This document shows, in pieces, positions 15,506-24,226 of a stretch of DNA of 40,312 bases (positions are counted from its first letter, which is position 1; every line of letters starts with the position of its first letter). The stretch spans positions 1-40,312 of the IMG/VR virus record IMGVR_UViG_3300008110_000568. One strand, given 5' to 3'. Position numbers and translations under genes: made by a program. The DNA comes from a virus. The notes below the pieces were generated by a model. The model was not told where the DNA came from. It worked only from the letters and a program-made list of their open reading frames with translations, and made no database searches.

Positions 15506-16762
15506 ATGAAAACACAAGATTTTACCATTAGTTTAACATCTGAACAACTTAACGAAAGGCTCTATAAGACCTTTGGTACTAAAGTAAGATTAGAAAACTA
15601 TGACCGAGAAGAATTAGAAAAGTATCGTAATCTATTACGTACTAAAATTCATCAAACTGAAAGCACTGCAAGATTTAACGATCTTCTTAACGATGAAAAC
15701 CATCAAAAAGATAAGCAAATGCTTGAGCTTTTAAATACAAAAATAAAAGAAATGCTAGGCGAGGGTGCAAAAGTTGATAGGCAGGCTGCACACATCACCA
15801 AGAGTATGATGAAGAAGGGTAAGTCTAAAGACGATGCAGAAGCCATTGCATGGGCCCATATCAAACATCCAAAGAAAAAGAAAAAAGCCGAAGAAGGCAT
15901 TGAGGAAACCAACATGAATAAAACAAACGAAGCTAAAAAAGGCGACGGCAATCTAGCAAACAATGCCAAGCCATACGATAAGGTTACCAGGGGTGACGTT
16001 ATTGCTGGGCGACTAGGCAAGGACGCTAAAGGTGGCAAGGTTAAAGAAGAAACAGGCAAGTTTGATAAAACATCAACAACCTGGACTGACAAAAGTGGAA
16101 AGAAACATCCGGCACAACGTGTCACACGTAAGACTGATCAACTGTCAGGTCCTAGCGATGATGCCGCAGAAAAGAAAGCAAAGAAAAAAGTTAAAGAAGA
16201 TATTTTCCGTTTACATGTTCGTCTAGTAAATGAAAGCCTACGTTACTTGATCACTGAAGACGAAGAAGGTAAAGCAAAAGCAATTACTGCCGCAAGTGAT
16301 ATGGTAAATGATTATACAACATGGATGCAACGTATTGGTCAATATCAAACAAAGAGCATGATTGAACTAGCCGATAGTATCCGTGGAGAATTTGGTCAAG
16401 CAGAAAGCGAAGCATTTAAAAATGCAGTTGCTCCGGCACTAGCTGCCTCGTTAGAAACACTAACAACACAACGTGAAGCAATTAGCCACGCGGTTGCTGT
16501 ACTAGCCGGTGAAGCTACAGATACCGCCACAATGGGAATGGATCCAAACGCAGGTATGGATCAGGGTATGGAGCCAGGCATGGATGTCGACACTGGTGCA
16601 GAAGTTCCAGGTGAAGTTGCTCCTGATACTATGAATGCTGGAGATGGGTTGGATGCTAGTGATGCTGCCTCAGGTGGACGTCTTACTAGAGAAAGCCGTC
16701 AGTTTGCAAAAATTCGTAAGATTGCTGAAAGCCACAGCATCATGAGCAAACTAGCAAGATGA
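15506..16762 (+). CDS. Charged head-region protein
   Basis: This 418-residue, highly charged protein lies in the head/virion gene cluster. Residues 1-95 are helical. Residues ~98-130 carry KVDRQAAHITKSMMKKGKSK and EAIAWAHIKHPKKKKK, a motif shared among many T4-like phage proteins. A long Lys/Asp/Gly-rich linker follows, then a helical region (~235-340), a Met/Asp/Gly-rich acidic stretch (MGMDPNAGMDQGMEPGMDVD) and a basic C-terminus. Scaffold or head-core roles are possible, but no homologue can be named. The stop overlaps the next start (ATGA). Confidence 0.55.
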   Translation: MKTQDFTISLTSEQLNERLYKTFGTKVRLENYDREELEKYRNLLRTKIHQTESTARFNDLLNDENHQKDKQMLELLNTKIKEMLGEGAKVDRQAAHITKSMMKKGKSKDDAEAIAWAHIKHPKKKKKAEEGIEETNMNKTNEAKKGDGNLANNAKPYDKVTRGDVIAGRLGKDAKGGKVKEETGKFDKTSTTWTDKSGKKHPAQRVTRKTDQLSGPSDDAAEKKAKKKVKEDIFRLHVRLVNESLRYLITEDEEGKAKAITAASDMVNDYTTWMQRIGQYQTKSMIELADSIRGEFGQAESEAFKNAVAPALAASLETLTTQREAISHAVAVLAGEATDTATMGMDPNAGMDQGMEPGMDVDTGAEVPGEVAPDTMNAGDGLDASDAASGGRLTRESRQFAKIRKIAESHSIMSKLAR

Positions 16763-17109
16763 GATTGTTTGAAGTAGCAAGTCATTTTGAAGATGACCTT
16801 GTAACAGTAATAAGAAACCTTGTGGGGCAAGGTGACGCAGGTCACACCTCACAAGTGTATTCGTACGAAGCATTAAGTAATTTGTTAGATTTTGTCAAAA
16901 TTGATTATTCAGTATTTGACGAGATATATCAACGCAATGAAGAATTACAGGCATTGGTTAGAAATTATAACGAAGACGAAGTAGTTTTAGGAACACGCAA
17001 AGAGCCGGAACCAAAAGAACAAGAACCTATAGATGTTCCAAACGGTAAAAGTGTTGATCAAATGGCACAACGAGCTGCCAATTATAAATCCAAATTTAAT
17101 CCACAATAA
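16759..17109 (+). CDS. Small hypothetical protein
   Basis: This 116-residue acidic protein is coupled by 4 nt to the charged head-region gene. The N-terminal 75 residues look helical (LLDFVKIDYSVFDEIYQRNEELQALVRNY). The tail is Pro/Glu-rich and ends with a basic KSKFNPQ. No domain is recognised. It probably works with the upstream product. Confidence 0.55.
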   Translation: MRLFEVASHFEDDLVTVIRNLVGQGDAGHTSQVYSYEALSNLLDFVKIDYSVFDEIYQRNEELQALVRNYNEDEVVLGTRKEPEPKEQEPIDVPNGKSVDQMAQRAANYKSKFNPQ

Positions 17110-17119
17110 GTATCAGAGT

Positions 17120-17148
17120 TTGCTTTTGCAAATTTAAGACTGTATAAT
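17120..17148 (+). promoter_or_regulatory. Sigma-70 promoter with overlapping inverted repeat, leaderless arrangement
   Basis: TTGCTT, a 17-nt spacer and TATAAT end 7 nt before the ATG at 17156, so the mRNA would start at or next to the start codon. CTGTATAATTACAG (17140-17153) forms an inverted repeat over the -10 box and is a possible operator. No Shine-Dalgarno is present. Confidence 0.5.
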
Positions 17149-17155
17149 TACAGTT

Positions 17156-17857
17156 ATGATTGAACTCTTACCACCACCATTTGTTGAAAAAATACAATAT
17201 AAAAACTGTCAACAGGTTAACGACCCTGTAACTCGTAAACGAGTTTATCTTACTCCAGACGGAGAAAAAACACCTAGCGTTACAACTATCCTTTCAGCAA
17301 CAAAGGATATGACCCATTTAAATGAATGGAAGAAACGAGTCGGTGAAGAAAAGGCACGCCAAATTACTACTGAGGCAGCAGGCGTTGGAACAGCAATGCA
17401 TGCCAATCTTGAAAGATTTATTGCAGGTCTACAAAGACAACCAGGTAACAATCCTGTGCATGTCCAAGCAAACAAGATGGCAGACATTATTATTCAGCAT
17501 GGACTAGTAGACGTCGACGAAGTTTGGGCAATGGAACAAAGTCTGTATTTTCCTGGATTATATAGTGGCACTACAGACCTGGTTGCGGTGTACAAAGGTA
17601 ACCCTAGTGTATGCGATTATAAACAGACCAATAAACCAAAGAAAGAAGAGTGGATTGATGACTATAAACTGCAATTAGTGGCCTATATTATGGCTCATAA
17701 TGAGGTTTATGGCACCAATATTCAAGAAGGACATGTCTTTATGTGTTCTCGAGATTTACAGTATCAACAGTTCGATTTATGGCCCACCGAATTTAACAAA
17801 TACACTGACTTGTGGTTAAACAAGGTCGAAGACTACTACCTTAACTATCATAAGTAA
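17156..17857 (+). CDS. RecB/MGME1-like PD-(D/E)XK exonuclease
   Basis: This 233-residue protein matches phage RecB-like nucleases of the PD-(D/E)XK superfamily. Visible elements are PSVTTIL near residue 40, GVGTAMHANLERF (77-88), the acidic YSGTTDLVAVY with D141, the catalytic core SVCDYKQTNK with D154 and K156, and KLQLVAYIMA with Q173 in the usual QLxxY helix. All core residues are present. It may process recombination intermediates or degrade host DNA. Its own promoter, without a ribosome binding site, separates it from the upstream cluster. Confidence 0.8.
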   Translation: MIELLPPPFVEKIQYKNCQQVNDPVTRKRVYLTPDGEKTPSVTTILSATKDMTHLNEWKKRVGEEKARQITTEAAGVGTAMHANLERFIAGLQRQPGNNPVHVQANKMADIIIQHGLVDVDEVWAMEQSLYFPGLYSGTTDLVAVYKGNPSVCDYKQTNKPKKEEWIDDYKLQLVAYIMAHNEVYGTNIQEGHVFMCSRDLQYQQFDLWPTEFNKYTDLWLNKVEDYYLNYHK

Positions 17858-17860
17858 CGG

Positions 17861-17887
17861 ATAAATATCCCATAATAGGGGATATTT
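17861..17887 (+). promoter_or_regulatory. Late promoter motif plus hairpin that can hide the ribosome binding site
   Basis: ATAAATA (17861-17867) is followed by a 9-bp stem, AAATATCCC (17863-17871) with GGGATATTT (17879-17887). The stem includes the AGGGGA Shine-Dalgarno of the gene at 17889, so folding could limit translation. Confidence 0.5.
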
Positions 17888-17888
17888 T

Positions 17889-19601
17889 ATGGCCGTTGTA
17901 GAGATTGCAAAAATTCAGGTGCGTCGAGGTGATGCACGATATACTGGTATGCCTACTTTAGATACCGGTGAATTTGGCTGGGCAATAGCAGGAACTGATC
18001 CTGATAAAATTACACCCGAGCTTTATATCGGTAACCAACTTAATGATGGGGCAACTCTAGCTGGGAACACTCGAGTTCTTACAGAGTTAGATATTCCTAA
18101 TATTTTTCAAGCCAGCGTAACAACAAGTACATATACCTATACAGGCAACAAATCATTAACTACTAACGTTACTGTTTATACAGGTTTTGGTAATTCTGAT
18201 GTAGTACGTACAGTTCAAAAGAAACTGGACGAATCCGTAAGTATTATGGATTTTGGAATTATCAGTGGTGCTACTACTGTAGTTACTACCGCCGGGTTAC
18301 AACGTGCCCTTGATCAACTATATCTTAATTCAGATAAGACCAACCCTGTTGCTAGAGTAAAACTAAAAATTCCAGCAGGCACTTATCAAGTTACTGCAAC
18401 AATCTATGTTCCACCTTATGCTTCTATTGTTGGAGAAGGTAAAGATAAAACAATTATTGAATATACAGGTGATGCCGGTAAAGCAGTATTTCAATTTGTT
18501 GACTTAACAAGCACCCCTGGTGCTCCTGTTATGGTGGCCAATTTTAATAGCAACACAAGTCCTCGTTATATTGAGATGTCCGGAATGACTATTCAATACG
18601 GGTCAACCGTATTACCGGATACAGCATATCCATTATTACGTGCAGACGCCGCAGTTGATACAATCATTGATGATGTTAAATTTAAAGGTAACTATTTTGA
18701 TAGCGGCAACCCTAGTTATATGTCCGGCCTTAACAAAAATCATGTAGGCATTGACATACGAGGAACTGGCGCAATTACCAGTAAAAATTTAAGAATTACA
18801 AATTGTCTATTTGAGACTTTATCGTATGGTATTAAATCTAATTACGATATTGAAGATACTGTTATTGACAATAACAAATTTGAAAATTTATACAGAGGAA
18901 TTGTTTACGGAGAAGAACTGGCTGCGGCTCAACAGACAGGACCAAAGCGTTCTAGAATTACAAGAAATGTATTCAGTATAATTTCAAAAGAAGCAGTATA
19001 CATTACAACTGGCACATATATTAATGTAAACACTGATCACATTCTTTCACAAAATTTTTACACCAATGTAGGCAACAACTCTTCTAAAGTATCTCCCGGC
19101 AATGGCGATGTTAATCCTACTACGGCAACATCTATAATAAGATTTGATTCGTACGGCAATGTATCAGAGAATGATACTTTCTCTAGATTTATAAACATAA
19201 ACAATACAACTACACAATCATTATTCATATTGCCTATAAACGGTCATGCAAGTATTATTGATAATAAAGTAAAAGTATTATCGTTAGCATCGGGCACTGC
19301 ATCCGGAACGTTCCTTAAATTAGCAAAGGCTCCGCTGATTACTAACGTAAAAATACAATATCATTTCACTGGCCCGGGCATAAGTCGATGGGGTGATTTA
19401 TACGTAGTAGTTGCCCAAGATATAGTGGCTGACATCACCGATAACTATAAATTTAGTGGAGGAGATGGTAATCTTGTTTTTAGCGCCGCACTAGATAACA
19501 CCCCAAATTCTGCAGGATATCCTTCTAATACAATTAGGATAACCTATAGCGGTAATTCGGCCAACGGCCAAATAACATATCAGATTAATCAATATTATTA
19601 A
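17889..19601 (+). CDS. Beta-helix tail spike/fibre protein
   Basis: This 570-residue protein opens with EIAKIQVRRGDARYTGMPTLDTGEFGWA, typical of phage tail proteins of the tropism-determinant N-terminal type. From about residue 115 the motif SVSIMDFGIISGATT, with a helix and KIPAGTYQVTATIYVPPYASIVGEG, marks a pectate-lyase-like right-handed beta-helix. It continues with repeated N/I/F-rich rungs (ITNCLFETLSYGI, DNNKFENLYRGI). A C-terminal beta domain follows from ~460. It probably binds or cuts surface polysaccharide, but no catalytic residues can be assigned. The stop overlaps the next start (TAATG). Confidence 0.75.
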   Translation: MAVVEIAKIQVRRGDARYTGMPTLDTGEFGWAIAGTDPDKITPELYIGNQLNDGATLAGNTRVLTELDIPNIFQASVTTSTYTYTGNKSLTTNVTVYTGFGNSDVVRTVQKKLDESVSIMDFGIISGATTVVTTAGLQRALDQLYLNSDKTNPVARVKLKIPAGTYQVTATIYVPPYASIVGEGKDKTIIEYTGDAGKAVFQFVDLTSTPGAPVMVANFNSNTSPRYIEMSGMTIQYGSTVLPDTAYPLLRADAAVDTIIDDVKFKGNYFDSGNPSYMSGLNKNHVGIDIRGTGAITSKNLRITNCLFETLSYGIKSNYDIEDTVIDNNKFENLYRGIVYGEELAAAQQTGPKRSRITRNVFSIISKEAVYITTGTYINVNTDHILSQNFYTNVGNNSSKVSPGNGDVNPTTATSIIRFDSYGNVSENDTFSRFININNTTTQSLFILPINGHASIIDNKVKVLSLASGTASGTFLKLAKAPLITNVKIQYHFTGPGISRWGDLYVVVAQDIVADITDNYKFSGGDGNLVFSAALDNTPNSAGYPSNTIRITYSGNSANGQITYQINQYY

Positions 19602-20035
19602 TGTTCAACAAACCACCCGACGAAAGACTGTCGGAATGGAAATCTTTAAGAGACAGCATAAACCATTCTGATAACCCGTTACCGATGGTTGCGGAATTTT
19701 GGAGCAAGGCTCCTGTTATTCCTTATAACCATCGTATAGATCAATATAATCGTAAGAGCTGGCCAACGCCATGGGAAATCATAGTAGATAACAAATATGA
19801 TGATTTCACATTAGGTCTTATGATCGGTTATACCTTAAAGCTCACAGAAAAATTCGCCAATAGTAAAGTCGAATTGCGTACACTGGTTGATCAAGAAAGG
19901 ACAAAGTTGTATAATTTAGTCTACATCGACGATGAAACAGTACTCAATTACGACAAATGGAACAGTATAAAAGCCCAAGATATCCCCGATTCATTTTTAT
20001 TAGAAAACCTTATAGACATTGGAAGTCCCAGGTAA
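19601..20035 (+). CDS. Conserved phage hypothetical protein coupled to the tail spike
   Basis: This 144-residue protein overlaps the tail spike stop by one base. It contains KSWPTPWEIIVDNKYDDFTL, a sequence I associate with a small conserved protein of aquatic T4-like phages, and an N-terminal PPDERLSEWKSLRDS. It has no transmembrane segment. Coupling to the spike suggests a tail assembly or chaperone role. Confidence 0.6.
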   Translation: MFNKPPDERLSEWKSLRDSINHSDNPLPMVAEFWSKAPVIPYNHRIDQYNRKSWPTPWEIIVDNKYDDFTLGLMIGYTLKLTEKFANSKVELRTLVDQERTKLYNLVYIDDETVLNYDKWNSIKAQDIPDSFLLENLIDIGSPR

Positions 20036-20058
20036 ATATCATCCTAATAGCGATATTT
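20033..20058 (+). promoter_or_regulatory. Late promoter motif with inverted repeat
   Basis: TAAATA (20033-20038) overlaps an inverted repeat, AAATATC (20034-20040) with GATATTT (20052-20058). This echoes the arrangement at 17861. Confidence 0.4.
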
Positions 20059-20084
20059 TCCCCTTTAACTTATAAGGTTGACAC

Positions 20085-20918
20085 ATGATCACAGTGGTAA
20101 AAAGAAACGGTAAGAGAGTCCCCCTAGACATAGCAAAAATACAAAGGCAAGTAGCATATGATTGCCGCGGTATTGATGGTGTGAGCCCATCAATGATCGA
20201 AATCAAGGCTCAAATAGAATTGCACGATGGTATGACTACCAAGACTATCGATGAGTTATTACTCAAAGCTATGGTAGACTTGATTGACGAAACAGAAAAT
20301 CCAGAAATTAATAATGTCAATTATCAATATGTAGCAGGCAGACAAAAAGTTAGTATGTTACGTAAAGAGGTATATGGCGAATACGAGCCTCCCCGCCTAT
20401 ATGATATTGTAACTAAAAATATAAAAGAGGGAATGTATACACATGAACTTTTAGAATGGTATACTGAAGAAGAATGGAATATAATTGACTTGTTTATTGA
20501 TCATGCCAAGGACGAAAATTATACCTATGCCGCTATTGCACAACTAGCTGAAAAATATCTAGTACAAAATCGAGCTACCGGGCAGATTTATGAAACTCCC
20601 CAAGTACGTTACGCCGTAGCCGCCGCAACAGCATTTCATAACGAACCAAAGGAGGCGAGATTAAAATATGTTAAAGAATATTACGAATGTGCAAGCGACG
20701 GTCATTTCACTCTTGCTACCCCTGTGTTGGCTGGCCTCGGCACTACTACAAAGCAGTTTTCTTCTTGTGTGCTCAAATTGGAAGAATCCGCCCCCTGGGA
20801 GCACCGATCCGTAACGGAGAAATCAAGCACACTGGAATGGTCCCATTCCTTAAAAAATGGTTCTCCGATTTACGTAGTTGTTCCCAGGGTGGCATCCGTA
20901 ATGCATCGTGTACTGTAA
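20085..20918 (+). CDS. nrdA: Ribonucleotide reductase alpha subunit, N-terminal part (disrupted)
   Basis: Class I ribonucleotide reductase large subunit, which reduces NDPs to dNDPs. Residues 1-90 form the ATP-cone (MITVVKRNGKRVPLDIAKIQ). The barrel begins and reaches FTLATPVLAGLGTTTKQFSSCVL, where C228 corresponds to E. coli C225. After codon 230 (20774) the frame no longer encodes NrdA and stops at 20918. The family sequence resumes in another frame at 20780 (GRIRPLGAPIR). Compared with E. coli about 31 residues are missing, that is roughly 88 nt, a deletion not divisible by three. Otherwise conservation is excellent, so an assembly collapse or a very recent deletion is likely. AAGG lies upstream of the start. 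Confidence 0.85.
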   Translation: MITVVKRNGKRVPLDIAKIQRQVAYDCRGIDGVSPSMIEIKAQIELHDGMTTKTIDELLLKAMVDLIDETENPEINNVNYQYVAGRQKVSMLRKEVYGEYEPPRLYDIVTKNIKEGMYTHELLEWYTEEEWNIIDLFIDHAKDENYTYAAIAQLAEKYLVQNRATGQIYETPQVRYAVAAATAFHNEPKEARLKYVKEYYECASDGHFTLATPVLAGLGTTTKQFSSCVLKLEESAPWEHRSVTEKSSTLEWSHSLKNGSPIYVVVPRVASVMHRVL

Positions 20919-22354
20919 CCTACCCTATCTGGCATGCACAATTTGAAGACCTCATTGTTCTAAAGAACAACCAGGGTACTGAAGAAACACGGGTAAGGCA
21001 GATGGATTATTCTGTAGTTGTTAGTGCGTTATTTTGGCGCCGTTACAAAAATGGCGAGAACATTACATTGTTTAACCCGGCAGAAGTTCCAGATCTGTAC
21101 GAAGCATATTATAGAGACAGCGCTGAGTTTGAAAAGTTATATCTAAATTACGAAAAGCATCCAACAATTAAAAAGAAGGTCTTATCAGCTGTTGAAATAT
21201 TTAAAAACGGCATCCTTAAAGAAAGAACTGATACTGGACGTATATATCTTGTTAACATCGATAATGTTATCAATCAGGGACCGTTTGATACAACAGTTGA
21301 CCCTATATATCAAAGTAATCTTTGCCAAGAAATCCTTCTTCCAACAAAGCCTTTCCAGCGCATTGAAGACCCTACAGGCAGAATTGCATTATGTACTCTC
21401 GGTTCTATTAATTGGGGAGCATTCCGCAACCCACAAGAAATGCGGAAAGCGTGTCGTGTTCTTGTAAGATCATTATCAAATCTCTTAAATTATCAAGACT
21501 TCTTATCAATACAGAGCAAGTTGGCTAATCAAGACTTTGAACCATTGGGTGTTGGCATTACAAATTTAGCCTACTGGCATGCACGTAAAAGTTTTAAGTA
21601 CGGTGAGCCCGAAGCACTGGCCGAAGTTAAACGCTGGATTGAACATCAATCATTCTATCTTACAGAAACAAGTGTTGAACTTGCAAAAGAAAGAGGAGCA
21701 TGTGAACGTAGCCAATATACTTACTATGGTAAGGGTATATTTCCATGGGAACGTCGAGCCGCAGGCGTAGACGAATTAACAGATTTTACTCCTAGTGGAA
21801 ATTTAGATTGGGAAGGACTACGTGCAAATCTAAAACAATACGGTATTCGTAATGCTACACTTATGGCCGTGGCACCGGTTGAGTCTAGCTCAGTTGTGTT
21901 AAACTCCACCAACGGAATCGAATTGCCGATGGAATTGATTTCTGTAAAGGAATCAAAAGCTGGATCGTTTGTACAGGTCGTGCCAGAGTACAAACGTCTT
22001 AAGAATCGTTATCAGTTAATGTGGGATCAAAAGGACTGTGTCGAATATCTAAAAACTGCCTGTGTATTGGCCGCCTATATCGATCAAAGTTTATCAACTA
22101 ACACATTTTATAATCCTGCACATTTTGCTGAAGGTAAAGTACCGGGTACCCTTGTTGCTAAAAATTTAATGTTGGCATATAAGTGGGGCCTTAAAACTGT
22201 CTACTATAGTTTAATTAATAAAGTCGGTGCAAAGGTAAGTGTTACTGCAACTAATACTGTTCAGGTTAACGGAAACAATACAGCAATCACAACGTACGAT
22301 AATGCTATACTATATGAACCATTAGACGATGATTGTGAGGCCTGTAAACTATGA
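20687..22354 (+). CDS. nrdA: Ribonucleotide reductase alpha subunit, C-terminal part (disrupted)
   Basis: NrdA homology begins at about 20771 (AQIGRIRPLGAPIRNGEIKH). The first ~28 codons from the ATG at 20687 are a shadow of the N-terminal frame. The rest of the active site is intact: SNLCQE supplies the Asn, Cys and Glu of the barrel, IALCTLG the second redox cysteine, KTVYYS the paired radical-path tyrosines, and the C-terminal CEACKL the thioredoxin/glutaredoxin-accepting cysteines. The stop overlaps the superoxide dismutase start by 4 nt. If the deletion is real, the cell-free product would be inactive and the phage would depend on host NrdA. Confidence 0.85.
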   Translation: MCKRRSFHSCYPCVGWPRHYYKAVFFLCAQIGRIRPLGAPIRNGEIKHTGMVPFLKKWFSDLRSCSQGGIRNASCTVTYPIWHAQFEDLIVLKNNQGTEETRVRQMDYSVVVSALFWRRYKNGENITLFNPAEVPDLYEAYYRDSAEFEKLYLNYEKHPTIKKKVLSAVEIFKNGILKERTDTGRIYLVNIDNVINQGPFDTTVDPIYQSNLCQEILLPTKPFQRIEDPTGRIALCTLGSINWGAFRNPQEMRKACRVLVRSLSNLLNYQDFLSIQSKLANQDFEPLGVGITNLAYWHARKSFKYGEPEALAEVKRWIEHQSFYLTETSVELAKERGACERSQYTYYGKGIFPWERRAAGVDELTDFTPSGNLDWEGLRANLKQYGIRNATLMAVAPVESSSVVLNSTNGIELPMELISVKESKAGSFVQVVPEYKRLKNRYQLMWDQKDCVEYLKTACVLAAYIDQSLSTNTFYNPAHFAEGKVPGTLVAKNLMLAYKWGLKTVYYSLINKVGAKVSVTATNTVQVNGNNTAITTYDNAILYEPLDDDCEACKL

Positions 22355-22890
22355 CAATGAATTTTATTAAAAGAGTAATTCTAGAAGGCAAAAAAGAAAA
22401 ATTAGAAATACTTCCTTTGCCTTATGATGCAGATGACCTGGATCCTTCTATCTCAGAGGCCACCATTAATTACCATTACGGAAAGTTAGCTAAAACTTAC
22501 GCTAAAAGATATAATGCTAATGAGGGTGATCCAGATTTTAATGAAGCTGGTGTGTTCTTACATAACATTCTTTTTCAACAGTATCAAAGTCCTAAATCTA
22601 GTAACAAGCCTACAGGCGAGATTTTAGAATTTATCGAGAAACACTATACATCTTTCGATAAGTTTAAAGCAGAGTTTGAAAAGATAGCTATGAGCATCCA
22701 AGGCAGCGGCTGGGTGTATCTTGCCAAAGATGGCAAAATTAAAACTATAAAAAATCACGAAGTAAAAAATAATATAGTATTATTAATTGATTGGTGGGAA
22801 CATGCTTGGGCACTTGATTATCAACACGATAAGGCAAGGTACCTCGAAAATCAATGGAAAATTATAAATTGGGAAAAATGTAAATTATGA
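22351..22890 (+). CDS. Fe/Mn superoxide dismutase
   Basis: This 179-residue protein is inserted between nrdA and nrdB with 4-nt overlaps on both sides. Metal ligands are present: H42 (NYHYGK), H71 (FLHNILF), D147 and H151 (IDWWEHAWALDY). Y50 matches the gateway tyrosine, but the second-shell His of E. coli SodA (H30) is Leu46. The usual active-site glutamine is not evident in either position. His136 (KNHE) may take its place, as in some SOD subfamilies. The enzyme should convert superoxide to peroxide and oxygen in the cytoplasm. Its place in the RNR operon suggests protection or assembly of the R2 metal-radical cofactor. Phage-encoded SOD is uncommon. Confidence 0.85.
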   Translation: MTMNFIKRVILEGKKEKLEILPLPYDADDLDPSISEATINYHYGKLAKTYAKRYNANEGDPDFNEAGVFLHNILFQQYQSPKSSNKPTGEILEFIEKHYTSFDKFKAEFEKIAMSIQGSGWVYLAKDGKIKTIKNHEVKNNIVLLIDWWEHAWALDYQHDKARYLENQWKIINWEKCKL

Positions 22891-23990
22891 GCAAAGCACA
22901 ATACAACCTATCAAAACAAACCAACTACCTCAAGCGTAAAATGTTTTTGGATCCAGAAGGTCCGGTAACTGTACAGAGATTTGAAGAAGTAAAGTATCCA
23001 AAGATTGCCAAGTACGAAGAACTAGCACGTGGTTTCTTTTGGGTGCCGGAAGAAATAAGTCTTACCAAAGACAAAATGGATCACAAAGATTCTAGCGATG
23101 CAGTTAAACATATCTTTACCAGTAATCTACTTCGACAGACTGCTCTAGATAGTATCCAGGGTCGTGCGCCTAGTCAAGTATTTTCGCCAGTTATTTCAAT
23201 TCCAGAACTCGAGGCACTTGTTAGCAACTGGAGTTTCTTTGAAACTAATATTCATAGTAAATCTTACAGTCATATTATTCGTAACGTATACGGTGTGCCA
23301 AAAGAGGAATTTAACAAAATCCATGACACAGCCGAAATTGTTGGCATGGCAGCAAACATTGGTAGACACTACGAAAATCTACATAAATTAAACTGCCAAC
23401 AACAGTTGTTACCAATGGGTGTTCCAGAAGACGAACACATTAAAGCAATTTGGCTGGCATTGAACGCTAGCTATGCTCTTGAAGCCTTACGCTTCATGGT
23501 ATCATTTGCAACAAGCCTAGCAATGGTAGAAAATAAAATCTATATCGGTAACGGTAACATTATTAGTTTAATTTTACAAGATGAATTGTTGCATACAGAA
23601 TGGACTGCTTGGTTAATTAATAATGTAGTTAAAGACGACGAACGATTTGTTAAAGCAAAAATAGAATGTGAAGCTGAAGTGTACCAAATGTACTTGGATG
23701 TTATTCAAGAAGAAAAAGAATGGGCAGATTATTTGTTTAAGCTAGGACCAGTGATTGGTCTTAATGCTACAATTTTAAAAGACTTTGTAGACTTTACAGC
23801 GTTTAATCGTCTTAAGGATATTGGAATTAAGTATGCAGACGAGCATCCTAGATCTAGTCCTATCCCTTGGTTTAATAAACACATCAATATTAATAAAAAA
23901 CAAACAGCTTTACAAGAAAGTGAAAGCACCAATTATGTTATTGGTGTAATGAGCGACAATGTGAGCTACGAAGAATTACCAGATCTATAA
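22887..23990 (+). CDS. nrdB: Ribonucleotide reductase beta subunit (R2)
   Basis: This 367-residue protein is the radical-generating partner of NrdA. The di-iron ligands and radical tyrosine of class Ia R2 are recognisable: LLRQTALDSIQGR (first Asp), FFETNIHSKSYSHIIRN (Glu, His and radical Tyr), ASYALEALRF (Glu) and LQDELLHTEW (Glu, His). The first helix reads E-T-N-I-H, one residue longer than the E-x-x-H of E. coli. The C-terminal acidic tail (NVSYEELPDL) is the usual NrdA docking peptide. The ATG overlaps the SOD stop by 4 nt, and glutaredoxin follows after 11 nt. Confidence 0.92.
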   Translation: MSKAQYNLSKQTNYLKRKMFLDPEGPVTVQRFEEVKYPKIAKYEELARGFFWVPEEISLTKDKMDHKDSSDAVKHIFTSNLLRQTALDSIQGRAPSQVFSPVISIPELEALVSNWSFFETNIHSKSYSHIIRNVYGVPKEEFNKIHDTAEIVGMAANIGRHYENLHKLNCQQQLLPMGVPEDEHIKAIWLALNASYALEALRFMVSFATSLAMVENKIYIGNGNIISLILQDELLHTEWTAWLINNVVKDDERFVKAKIECEAEVYQMYLDVIQEEKEWADYLFKLGPVIGLNATILKDFVDFTAFNRLKDIGIKYADEHPRSSPIPWFNKHININKKQTALQESESTNYVIGVMSDNVSYEELPDL

Positions 23991-24001
23991 GGAAATAAAT
24001 T

Positions 24002-24226
24002 ATGAAAGCTATTGTATGGAGTAAGTATCACTGCCCCTATTGTGATCAGGCTAAAGCATTGCTAAAGCAAAAAGGTATCCCATTTGAAGAAAAGAAAATT
24101 GGTGATGGATATACTAAAGAAGAATTACTAGAGGCTGTTCCTACCGCTCGAACAGTTCCACAAATCTTTATTAACGAACAATTGATTGGCGGTTTTAATG
24201 AACTGAAGGCACACTTAAATGGCTAA
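24002..24226 (+). CDS. Glutaredoxin
   Basis: This 74-residue thioredoxin-fold protein has the active site CPYC (C11, C14), the cis-proline motif RTVPQIFI and the glutathione-site GGFNEL. It is the likely electron donor for the phage ribonucleotide reductase and completes the nrdA-sod-nrdB-grx operon. A TAAGGAAATAA ribosome binding site precedes the start. It overlaps the next gene by 8 nt. Confidence 0.93.
   Translation: MKAIVWSKYHCPYCDQAKALLKQKGIPFEEKKIGDGYTKEELLEAVPTARTVPQIFINEQLIGGFNELKAHLNG

Noticed and set aside
12188-17153. LexA/SOS boxes at the CTGT...ACAG palindromes
   Set aside because: The spacing between half sites is too short for the proteobacterial LexA consensus and differs between sites.
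20740-20900. An intron or intein in nrdA
   Set aside because: Sequence is missing rather than inserted at the break, so splicing cannot restore the frame.
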